A stretch of 64,000 nucleotides of DNA, taken from Ceraceosorus guamensis. Taxonomy: Eukaryota > Basidiomycota > Exobasidiomycetes > Ceraceosorales > Ceraceosoraceae. The notes under the pieces are model-generated. The model was not told the origin of the DNA and ran no database searches. It saw only the letters and a list, made by a program, of their open reading frames with translations. The stretch covers positions 1 to 64,000 of the forward strand of contig NW_020290027.1 of the NCBI RefSeq assembly GCF_003144195.1, given 5' to 3'. Position numbers and translations under genes: made by a program. Below, piece by piece: positions 34,615-44,583 of this stretch (position 1 is its first letter; each line of letters begins with the position of its first letter).

Positions 34615-36434
34615 CTACCCTTTGGTGGCGGTGTCAGGATGCCCTGCGCCCCGAAGGTTCTCGCGCTCGTTGAACTTTTGGACTATTGCACTTGCCATCT
34701 TATGCAAGTTTTCTGACAAGATCCAAAAGTCGGGTTGGTCGGCTACCTTGTGAACGTCTGACTCTCGAAGTGCACGTGGTGGATCGCTGTCATGAGCTAG
34801 CGCTAGGAATGCAACTCGTAGACTGCTCAAAGGTATCGTGTACGCTAGATGAGCTCCTGGATCTTGTACACCTAGGGTGGGCAACTCTCGCGCACTGCCC
34901 GGCTTGGTGATGAATGTGTCGACAGCGTCGAGCGTGGCGAAAATGGGGAGAAGGCGTGCGCTAAACAAAGCTACGCATGTTTCAGGGTCAAGCAGTGTCA
35001 GCCGCCGAAGACGTGCGCCGGACTCGACTAGCTCAAGCAGACGACCTGACAAGGAGTTTGGAGGGGCATCGTCGATCAAGCGTTGCGACTCGTCCCTGGT
35101 CTCCAGCTTCAACGTGTGCCGGCCTTGTGCGTCTAGAGTGGAATTGACGTAGCCTAGCGAATCAGGCACCCATTCGGCTCGCTCGTCGCGAGACTCGTCT
35201 TCATCTTCTGCATCTTCGTCATTTGCAGAAGGAACTTCGTGGCAATCGTTTCCATCCTCGTCCCTAGTCTCGCGCTGATCATCCGAAATCGCTACGTCAT
35301 TTTCCTCGTCCCGCCAACCATCCCAGTGATCCAGATAGGCCACTTCCTCACCCACCCAACCTAGACTGATGTTGAGTTCTTCTATGTTGGCGATGATCCT
35401 CGTGTAGTGTGCTGGAGGATGCCAGAAAAGTTAGCGATCAGCTTCTATCCCTCACACCTCGCCTGGCATATGATGTGCTTCACCTGGAACGTAATAGTAC
35501 GGTATCGTGTTCGGTATGTCAAGACGCTTCACACAGCCCATAGAAGCAATGGCACTCGCAAGAAATTTGGGCACTGGTGACGCTCTGTCGACCAGGCGTA
35601 GGTGCTCAGGTCTGACCAGACTAAGCAAGACATCCACCGCCTTCCAATAGTCACTGAAGCAGCTTATTCCTGGGATCGGACCCGTCCCATACGGTCCGTT
35701 GAAATCCCAAAAAACCTCTGGATCACTGCAAAACTGGTCCCGGACCGTGAAGGCGTCGTCGTCGTAAAAGTCCGGCGACTCTGGAAAAGGCCAATTAGGC
35801 TCGTCGATCCGTTGACACATCTCGCACCTGCACGGCGGACTCCCCGCCGATTGTCGTGCAGCCATCTGCAGCTTGTACTGATCTTTATCCACCTTGAGAC
35901 CATCCGGATGTGAGGGGTCGCCGCTGTGGTAGCCGTAGAAGGGCACGCGCAAGATGCGTCGTAGATCCATGAAAATCCTCTCTTGTAAGGGGGGCACAAA
36001 TCGGACGCTCGGGTCCAACATTGTGTAATCGAAGTAATAGCCCCAAGTGTGTTTGGCAAAATTGCACATGGGATAATCCCCGCCCACCTCAAGTGATTGA
36101 ATCTCCTTTCGAAGCCATGGAAAGGTCTTGTAAGTCTCAATGTGAGCCAAGACTCTATTGACAGGTGCCTCGAGATGACGCCACTTGGCAGCCATCACGA
36201 TGCGAAACCAGTATTGGGACTGCGGCGGAGGGCTGAGCATGGTAAGCAGAAGGGCGCAGGCTGCCCGCTCGCGGAAGCGCAAGGGCCAGGGCCAGAGATC
36301 CTCACGATAGCGAGCAGCACATGTTCCTCGTGGCGATAAGATTCTTGTTTGCGTGGCGAGTGAAATTCGCGTATAGTGTGCATGATCTCCGCGGGCAAGC
36401 GAGGGAAAGGGTCGGAGCAAGCATGCGAAACCAT
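34615..36434 (-). CDS. F-box protein, island copy B
   Basis: Exons 36306-36434, 35484-36219 and 34615-35411 sum to 554 codons (553 aa). Exon 1 carries the F-box ('FPRLPAEIMHTIREF'). Exon 2 starts 'SQYWFRIVMAAKWRH' and keeps the family core: 'LQERIFMDLRRILRVPFY', 'RCEMCQRIDEPNWPF', 'VLLSLVRPEHLRLVDRASPVP'. Exon 3 starts 'AHYTRIIANIEELNISLG', then has an acidic insertion rich in Asp/Glu/Arg (about 35150-35330) not present at that length in copy A, and ends near 'LHKMASAIVQKFNEREN'. Intron positions match copy A exactly. The predicted role is an SCF substrate adaptor. Divergence between copies is considerable, so the duplication is not recent. A small exon upstream of the ATG cannot be excluded. 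Confidence 0.83.
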
Positions 36435-37355
36435 TGTAGACCACTTCTTCACAGCTGACGACAGCAAGTTGAGAGTGTTCTTGCACTATAAAGGAGCTGT
36501 ACCGTAACGTTGTCCGCGACTCAAGTCTGTCGCAGAAAGGTTTCTGAACTCAGGGTCTAGCGCAACGCTAGAAATGAGGCCAAGTGGAAATCGAAGAAGA
36601 CAAGCTGCAGCGCGGTGGGAAGTGATGGGGAAGAATGGAGATTGGGAATTACGAGCTGAAAGAACAAAGTTCTGGTTGATAGATCTACATCAGCAGTCGT
36701 GAGTGTGAGTCGTGAGCACGAGTGCGTGCGCTCTCGTACCCCCCATGAGATGAGGAGTTTTGCTTCAAGCGAATCAAGAATCATCATGTACCTACGTACC
36801 CTATCTACATGCGCGCCTTCACCACGTCAAGACGCACGACAAGACGTGAATCAAAATCGTGAATCACGCATGAAGCACAGATGCGCCGGCGGCAAGACAC
36901 GCGGAGGTATGTAGGGCCGGCCGTGACTCATGCATGCGCGAGGCTTGTCTTATGCGGCTGGGCGTTCTGACCATGTGATGCATGGTATCGCTTTTTGTTC
37001 CGCCGCTGTTGCGTGTGGACTCCTGCTGTGCATCGCGAATCGTGAATTTGAATGTGGATCTTTACGTGAATAGATGCGTAAAGCTGATGAAACTTTTCTT
37101 GCCCTCCGCAATTAATAGACCTACCATGACCGACCTTCACCACTGATAACCCGTGACTTCAATGCATGGGCAGTGACTCGGGCATGCAGTTCGAGTCACG
37201 GTTCAAGAGTCAATTAAGGGATCGAGTGTGACAGTCACGATCATGAGTCACGAGTGTGCATACGGCCCTCCTGCATGACCTGCGCGCGTGGCTCGCACGA
37301 TACACTCAAAACTCACGAGGGCTGTGAAAGATGTGCTGCGCGAAAATAGCTGTGG
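36435..37355. other. Intergenic region, module B, with dispersed motifs
   Basis: No gene. Motifs of the 'atcgtgaatcacg' type occur at about 36849-36870 and 37025-37050, and looser forms near 37170-37255. Confidence 0.5.
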
Positions 37356-37793
37356 TAGGTACGCGGCAGATTCTATTCGGAGATGAGACCATTTCATATT
37401 TGGAGACAACGGCAAATATGGACGTACCGCCTTTTGGTAGCACGGCATTAGTACGTCATCTGTGGCCGTACTGCTCTTTCACTGCGCGCGCGCCCACCAA
37501 TCAAAGGAAAATTAACATTTGTAATCAGGCCAAATACAAAGCCAGTTGCTTGGAGGCGCATGCATGCTAGTCTTTTTGTATTTGGCTTGACGCAACGCAC
37601 GCGCGCGCAGTGAGAAATGTAATCTGCAATTTAAATGCTCAAGCGCGCGCAATGCAACAAATATTGCTGTATAAGTGCCATTTTTGAAATACGTCATATA
37701 TTGACGTACCCCAATTTTGCCGTACGTCCATATTTGCCGTTGTCTCCGAATATGAAATGGTCTCATCTCCGAATAGATTCTGCCTAGGTACGC
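37356..37793. repeat. 9-bp target-site duplication flanking the MITE
   Basis: 'taggtacgc' occurs at 37356-37364 and again at 37785-37793, directly outside the two inverted-repeat ends. A 9-bp duplication is typical of Mutator-like elements. Confidence 0.85.
37365..37784. mobile_element. MITE, probably Mutator-like (MULE-type), 420 bp
   Basis: The ends are inverted repeats of about 63 bp: left 37365-37427 begins 'ggcagattctattcgg', right 37722-37784 is its complement with about two mismatches. A perfect 9-bp target duplication flanks it, so insertion is probably young. The interior is non-coding and strongly palindromic: 'ccaaatacaaa' near 37530 pairs with 'tttgtatttgg' near 37575, and 'tcactgcgcgcgcg' near 37476 pairs with 'cgcgcgcgcagtga' near 37600. 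This gives a fold-back core, possibly a second nested element. No transposase is present, so it would need one supplied from elsewhere. It accounts for about half of the extra length of module B's divergent intergenic region. Confidence 0.9.
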
Positions 37794-39205
37794 ATTCACT
37801 ATTATTCAAGATCACACACGTGATTCCAATCAAAACTGTCACAATCTTGAATCTTGAATTATCCAGTCTTGGGCTACAATCACGCAGTCAATCATGGCTG
37901 GCGCTTGAAAGCCGTCCTGCCTGGGAATGCACTACATGAGTGTTGTGAGATTTGAGTCGTGAGTGTACCGTAGGCGCATGCTGTTCTTGCCTTGCTGTTC
38001 TGTCGCGCGCAGCCCCATGATCTCCACGCGGTCGGACAATCCAATCAGATTTACATGCAGTGGTGAGGTGCGAGTGAACAATCGTGAATCGCATCAACAT
38101 GCAGGCGGGCAAACATTGCAAACTCTGTGCTACACTGTAGGATATGCCACCAAGCGCTACTTGTCCCGTATATCAATCCTCAAGGTCCAAAGGTGAAGAG
38201 CGAGCGACACGCCGCGCGACATCTGCTGAAGACGCGGAATTAGCGTCAGTCGCACCGCGTGGTCGCCATCCGATGCACGCCCAACCGGACCCTTCAGCAT
38301 TCTTTTGCGCCCGCCTCGACGGCACTCGCGACTAACAGAGAGGCGCCTCAGTGCGGACAAGAGCTACCCATTGCATGCACAGGCTTGTCCGATCACTTTG
38401 GTTGCAGCCCCGGCTTTTGCAGGTGAAAGGATGGGAACTGGAGTAGGAGACATACGCCGCTACCATGCCAAACAACTCAAGCAAAAGAAGCACGCAGCGT
38501 AATTCAGGTCACTCAAATTAGTGCGCTCTCTCGCGCTCGCATGAGGAGCTGCGTACTTCAATCGATAAGAGCTCCAGTATTCCTAGCTTTCACAGGGGAA
38601 TGAAGACTCGAGGATAGCCCAAATCGCGTGGCATTCGACGATGGAATCAGGCAATCAAACTCGCAAGGCGTGGCGAGCCGGTCGTGACGTGCTTTGGAAG
38701 TCCTCAGGCTGCTGACACGCGCTCAAGAGCATGTGAGCTTTCATGCCAATGGCGGTGCTAGCATCTGCTACGCCTCCTCGCTGATACTTCCACGTGAATA
38801 GACGCCACATTTTCCAGCTAGTACGATCGTCCACTTCATGTGGCGTCATCAAGGCGCCAGATGGAGCTGCAGAGCCCTACAGGACTTATCCAGCCGTATG
38901 AGGCAGACCATCGGCCTTGGTCGAAGGAGGTTGGTAGTATACGCCGTTGCAGTGGAGCACTGCATCGGACACTATGTCCCTGGCTGCTGCGTCTTGGGCA
39001 CGACAGGACGGTGTTCAGAGTGTACACCTTCTCGCGAGCTGGTATTGAATGGATGACAACCTCATTTTGAAGCACAAGGTCTTGGTTTCGACCTCGTGAT
39101 CCGTGGCAATGTCTGCTCCGTAGACTTCCGCGAGGTCCGCCCCACGCAATCTTTCCAGGAGCAGTGAACGGCAGGACTGCCCTTTTGATAGGCGACGAGC
39201 AAGAC
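37794..39205. other. Shared divergent intergenic region, island module B
   Basis: About 1.4 kb upstream of the broken secreted gene. It shares blocks with module A's intergenic region (about 38249-38263 and 38801-38825). 'aatcttgaatt' and 'aatcgtgaatcgc' motifs lie near 37850 and 38082. No gene was seen. Confidence 0.5.
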
Positions 39206-39211
39206 TATAAA
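39206..39211 (+). promoter_or_regulatory. TATA box of secreted-protein gene B
   Basis: 'tataaa' about 220 bp upstream of the ATG at 39429, corresponding to the hexamer at 31208 in copy A. Confidence 0.45.
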
Positions 39212-39428
39212 GCGCCAGTGAATCGGATGTCGCTCGATATGTCTTTTCTTTGTCCTCATCTCTTGCGGCGCTCTGGTAGTGCCGCCCGTTCTCCCGTATT
39301 TTCTCACCACAGGTTGCTGAGCATCCTCTCTCGGCTCCCCTTCCGCTCTCCCGTGCTTTGTCCCTTCTCCATCCCCTCTCGCACCTACCTCTCTATCGCG
39401 TTGCATTCTGCCTTGAGCTGGTCTCAAC

Positions 39429-41569
39429 ATGTTTTACCGCGTGTCCCTAATGTCCAGTATCGCGTTGATGTTACTGATCAACATTCCTTACAAGGCGGCA
39501 GGTTCTCGGGTGCAAGACTTTCCAATTCATTCCCACGACGGACGCGATGTAAGTGCCTGCGCCTGTCACTGCTGCGCTGAGTCGCTTTCACTGACCTTGT
39601 TGCATCACTCTGTGGTGTTTCCAGCTGCAGCGCGGCTCGGTGGACGCTATTCAACGTGTGCGCGAGTTTCATTCCCGGGCCGACGGTGACAGAAGCTCTT
39701 GGCGAAGTAACAATGCGATTCTCTGTGACAAGAAAGTCAACGATGCCATGAAGACCGGGAATTATGCCATCCATTGCCAGAAGAAGCAGGGTTTCGAGTA
39801 TCGGACTGTTCGTGCCACAGATCCCGATGGGATGGAGCGCTGAAGAGCGTGCCGAGTTGGGAAACGAATCACCTGAGTGGCAAGGATTTGAAAGGCGAAT
39901 GCGAACACTTCGTCGAGAAGCGTATCATCACCTCACTTTTCATGCCGGACTTGGCGGAATACATGCGCAAAGACGATCCGACTACCTTTCCGAATACTGC
40001 GGCCGCAGAAGCGAAAATCTGTTTGGCCATCGACGCAAATCGTTCCGCATGGAAGACGGGCATGGTCAACCCTTAGAATGATATACCAAACCTGATTGGC
40101 GTACCTTCCACTGTGAATCAGCTCAAGACCGTGATGCTTGAGAGTTTTTTAGATACAGGTGACACTCGCTACAAGTGGCCGGTCGGTGAAAAGGGCACTT
40201 CCCGCCTCAACAACAACAAAGCCGCACCTGGCTTGAAATCGTAAGTGTCAACAGACTGTCTGATCCTGCTCCTCTTCTGACGGTGCCTTATGCCCAGATA
40301 CATCACGGACGCTGGTCGCCGAGCAACCGCCGACACTACGACAGCAAATATGCAGACGGCTGTGGTCGATATTCTGCACGCCGCCGGATGGGTTCCAAAG
40401 ACCAAATACGATGAGGGGAAATGGAAACAGCTCGGCAATCAGATGTACGACCAGATGAGAGACTCCATCATTGATATGGAGCAAGAGATCGCCGCAGCGC
40501 CACTTGTTCATTGCGGCATGAATCCAAATGGATACTACGACCCGCCATTGAAGCGAAAGAAGGGGGGCCCACCCCCACCCCCACCCGTAAAAGTTCCTAC
40601 CAATGACCCCATCACGGGTTGCTGCAAGAAGGAAGATTACCCCGACTCCAACATCTCTGAGAGATGGCGCCCATCAGACACCGACTTTCAGTCAGGAAAT
40701 GGGTCCGGTAGCCCAAACCAGTGCTCTCGCAAGAGTTGTGACCCAAAGGTACAATGCTGTCTCAAAGCTGACGGGAAGACCCGCAAAGACGCGTCATCGA
40801 GACGTCCTCCAGGTCGACGAGAGATGCTGAGCGGTCCCATATTGGCCGGCCAGATGCAATACCGTGCCAATCCCAACGACTGCAAGAAGGGCGACGACGA
40901 GGACAGAACGACAGTCAATGAGGCAGAGGCCGCAAACGCAGTAGTGGACCACTTACACGCCAGCAACCCAGCGACGGTGGCAACCCCGCAAAAGGTGGAG
41001 ATCCATACGCAATCAGCCAGCTTAGGAAAGCCTTGACGGCAGGCTCCGTGCCAGCAGCAGCAGCACTTGCGGCGGCAGCAGTGGCGGCGCCAGCCGCAGC
41101 TGCAGCACTTTCAGCAGCGGCAGCTGCTGCACCAGCGGCAGCAACAGCTGTGGCTGCGGTCGTAGCTGCGCCTGAGGCAGCAGCAGCAGCAGCCGCAATA
41201 GCAGCACTCTCCACCGCAGCTAGCACCAGTTTGCCAGCCTATCAAGCGCTTGACAATGCAGCGAAGACGAGCAAAGAAGCAGCAACCGCATTTTCAAAAC
41301 TCGGCTCTCCACCCCCTCAGGACAGCGGGCCGACTGGCGGAGATGACGGAGGAGCAGGAGCGGCTACTAGCAGAACTTCTTCCTCCGTCCTGCCAACGTC
41401 GACTACAGCGCCCTCTGACTCCTTGATTCCAATAGCCGACATGACATCCTCTAACACTTCGCCAAAGCCCACTGCGACGCCTACCGAGACGGGACGCGAC
41501 CCGACAGACACCACGACCAAGCCCCCGGGGAATGCCGGCATTCCCAACCGAAGATTTGTCCACCCTTGA
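39429..41569 (+). pseudogene. Secreted Cys-containing Ala-rich protein, island copy B, disrupted
   Basis: Paralogue of the 31395-33783 gene with the same plan: a first exon with a signal peptide (39429-39548), a middle exon from about 39626, a third exon from about 40299 starting 'YITDAGRRATAD', an Ala-rich region (41033-41230), a Ser/Thr/Pro linker and a conserved end 'GNAGIPNRRF'. Shared core motifs include 'CEHFVEKRIITSLFMPDL', 'NTAAAEAKICLA', 'LVHCGMNPNGY' and 'SCDPKVQCC'. The PPNKN repeat array is missing; a Gly/Pro run (about 40565-40590) is specific to this copy. The reading frame is interrupted about three times relative to copy A, so it is probably a pseudogene, although sequencing indels are an alternative. 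The conserved Cys pattern on both sides of the breaks suggests loss was recent. Confidence 0.75.
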
Positions 41570-43118
41570 CCACAACACCTGCGCGACCCGCTCTGTCTTT
41601 GACCCGTCGCTGGGCGACATTACTGATGAAATTACATCCCACATTCCTTTTGTTCTTTGATCAGTGATGCTTCCTGAGTCGATGCGCTTGGCGCCGCGAA
41701 GCATATTATTCGTAGAATGACATTCCGCTGTTCTATTTTGTACTTGATCATCTGGCCCAAAGGCGCTTCTCGTGGTCTCGATTGTCATCGTGTAGGCATC
41801 ACTTATTTTTGAAGTGAACAGCAATTCACACATTTGTGACTATTTGGCGAACATCGAAGAGACATCATGAAGCTGGCGCGGCGAACCGATCACACACACG
41901 GCGACGCGACGTGCTGCGTCGCGTAAGAATGTTCTAGAGTGCGTCAAGACAGCGCACGCACGCATTAAGTGACACAAATGACGTGATTAAAGATCGGATA
42001 ATTTCCCCGGAGGGCCGCATGGGCCACCCACGTCGTTTGGCGTGTGCAGGGTTCATGTTACATCGATTGCATGGCGCCAGCAGGAGTCAAGAGTTGTCAA
42101 TCGAGCCAGCATAGCATATCCTCTACCTGCCGAGCTTTAGCTGACGTCGGTCGTCAGAGGCGCAAAGGGATGCACACACACTGGCGAAACGTCAGGCCGG
42201 CCCTATATACTCGACAAGGTTGAGCTCGACGCTCGTACTACGTGAGCATACAGCAGCAGCACGTCTTGCGTGGTACGCAAGGGTCCCGAGACAGTAACGG
42301 GCCAAACACCTCTCAAACGGTGTATCGGTCGTGAGTGCGTGCGGGCAGTGAATCATCATATGGCCCGCGGCACTTAGGTGCGAGAGGTTGGCCACCTGCT
42401 TCTCGAATTGGCGGAATTGCGTTCTTCTCAACTTCCAGCACGCATGCACTCTTTCGAAGGAATGGGGTCTCACAGGCGAGCACCTCAACACTACCCGGGC
42501 TACTACACACCGCCTTCGTGCCGTGTGGATTAGCCACGACTCGCGGACTGTACCATTTTCGTGGGCGAGGCGTGTTGCTGTGCCTATCGCCCTTCGAGAC
42601 ATTCTTGACGTATCGGTTCCGGCAACTTGGCATCCAAGTGTGCCCTTGCGCACGACCACCTGCAAATCTTGCTCTGCTCGTTGTTGCAAAAGCAGCTCGT
42701 CCGCAGCATCTTGGCAGATCGAGATATTCTGGGAATGAGACCAGTGCTGGAGCGCCAAGTCCGCAGCTTGCGCCATATTTCCCCGTCCATCATCGTCGGC
42801 GCCAGGAACAATCGCAACGATCCTCTTATTTTGAATTTTGCGTTTACCACATTGACGTTGTTCGGGTCACACTTGTCATCATTTGGTACTCACACATCAA
42901 TTCGCCTCCCCTCGCGAATCACCCTTTCGCACCGTGGATCGAGTGAGGAAGGACCTTTCGGTGCTCCATCGCTCGTCGATCCTCGCGTGATCGGGCGGTC
43001 GTATTGCGCCTTCGCACCTCGACATTCAAGTCCGACTCCTCATCGAGCTCAGAATCATAGCTTGAGACTCCGCACAATTCAACAAAGCACCAAGTTTGGT
43101 TCCTTGAACTTGTTCAGA
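41570..43118. other. Intergenic region at the right border of the island
   Basis: About 1.5 kb. Long overlapping frames on both strands (for example minus 42192-42776) have no recognisable domains and oppose each other, so I treat them as chance. The region probably contains the promoter of the aldo-keto reductase. Confidence 0.45.
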
Positions 43119-44509
43119 ATGACTTCGACCACGTCTTCTTCCCCACAAGCGGTGTCCGCGGCCGCACCAGCACCACAGTCGACAGCATCGTCAGAGGCGT
43201 CCACGAGCGCCTCAATGCTTCCTTCCATACCCGACATTCTCTACGGCACGGCTTGGAAGGATACGCGAACAACTACACTCGTCTTCACTGCCATCACTGC
43301 CGGATTTCGAGGCATCGACACCGCTGGTCAGAGGAAACATTACCGGGAAGAACTGGTCGGTCAAGCTCTTCATCAGCTAGAAGAGGCCGGCGTGGCTCGA
43401 CGAGAAGAGGTCTGGTTGCAGACAAAGTGAGCTTGATGTCGTAGGCTCTGTGACCACCCCTCTTATACCTGTCTGAATGGATTGATCTGATGTCGGCGCT
43501 ATTCTTCTCAGATTCACCTCCAAAGACGGGCAAGATCTTTCGGGTCCTGTCCCATACGATCCGCGCTGGCCAGTCCGGAAACAGATCCGCCACAGCGCAT
43601 TTGCTTCCCTGCGCAATCTTCACGTCAGCGACAGGTGGGACAAAGCCGAGCTTCTAGAAGCAGCAAAGCAAGCAGCAGGCCTCGCTCAAACGAGTGGGGC
43701 TTCCGGTTCGAACAAAGGCAAAGGTCGAAGTGTAGATTATACACAAAGCGCTCTCGGAAGACCAAGCGCTAGCGATGAAGGAGAGCAGCATCCTTCTGGT
43801 CTGCCGGACTTTGCCAAGTTCAAGCCCATAGGTGCTATCTCACCGGACGGCAAGACCAGACCTTGGCTCGATAGTTATCTCTTACACTCACCCTTGCGAA
43901 GCCTCGAAGAGACGCTGCAAGCGTGGCAAGAAATGGAACTGCTTGTACAGGAGGGCTGGGTGAGACATATTGGCTTCAGCAGTGAGTTATTGAGAGTTGA
44001 TCCCGCGCGCGCGTCAGCTTCTAGCTGAATTTTTCGCACAACGACGCAACTTGCTGCTCAAAGATGTGTACGATTCGAGGATATGGAATGCCCTATTGCA
44101 ATCGATCAACATCCGACCCCTTGCATTGCAGAATCGCTGGCACAGCAGCTCGGGACACGACGTTTCCTTGCTCTCCACGCTTTCCCCCGTCCTATCGCCC
44201 AACGACTCTGAAGGACGAGCGATCCACTATCAGCCTTTCTGGACACTGACTGGCAATCCCGCACTCTTGCGGAGCGAACCTGTGGTTCGCGCAGCCATCG
44301 CTCACGACTGGACACCTGCTCAGGTCGTCTACAAATTCGTCAACCAAGGCATGGGCATACAAGGCTTGCGGTGCTGCGTTTTGACAGGAACAACAGACGA
44401 AAAACATATGCGGCAAGCTGTCCAGGTGGTCAACAACAGGCACGGCGAGGGTCATCTGCTCACGGTCAGTGAGGTCAACGAAATCAGAAAGCAAGTGTAC
44501 GGGGAATAG
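43119..44509 (+). CDS. Aldo-keto reductase family protein
   Basis: Exons 43119-43426, 43512-43981 and 44064-44509 sum to 408 codons (407 aa). After a Ser/Ala-rich leader of about 40 residues comes 'ILYGTAWKDT', then the AKR catalytic elements: 'GIDTAGQRKHYREELVG' (Asp and Tyr), 'EVWLQTKF' (Lys) and 'SYLLHSPL' (His). 'GWVRHIGFSNVYDSRIW' matches the AKR I-G-x-S-N-[FV]-x motif. The C-terminal 'VLTGTTDEKHMRQ' is in the NADPH-binding place. The protein reduces aldehydes or ketones with NADPH; the substrate is unknown. An insertion of about 45 residues between Lys and His (Gly/Ser/Lys-rich) is unusual. The last intron must end in AAG at 44061-44063 to give the family motif; an in-frame TAG alternative would leave only a 44-nt intron. 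It is convergent with the quinone reductase, 74 bp apart. Confidence 0.88.
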
Positions 44510-44583
44510 ATAGGCGGCACAATGCATCGACCCGATGTCACAATTCAATTTGCATTGCTCATCTCCTCATCTCTGCGAGATGC

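Noticed and set aside
37170-37200. 'gttcgagtcacgg' as a tRNA T-loop
   Set aside because: No matching acceptor stem, D-arm or A-box at the right distance; it belongs to the dispersed 'gagtcacg' motif family.
27463-41569. Reading the F-box/secreted pair as a drive-type or toxin-antidote locus
   Set aside because: The two-gene layout invites the idea, but no motif of a known killer family is present, the secreted copy has ordinary effector-like features, and nothing shows linkage of action.
42192-42946. Opposed open frames of about 195-200 codons on both strands
   Set aside because: They overlap each other, lack domain motifs, signal peptides or family resemblance, and the composition on both strands is alike, so chance frames in GC-rich DNA are more likely.
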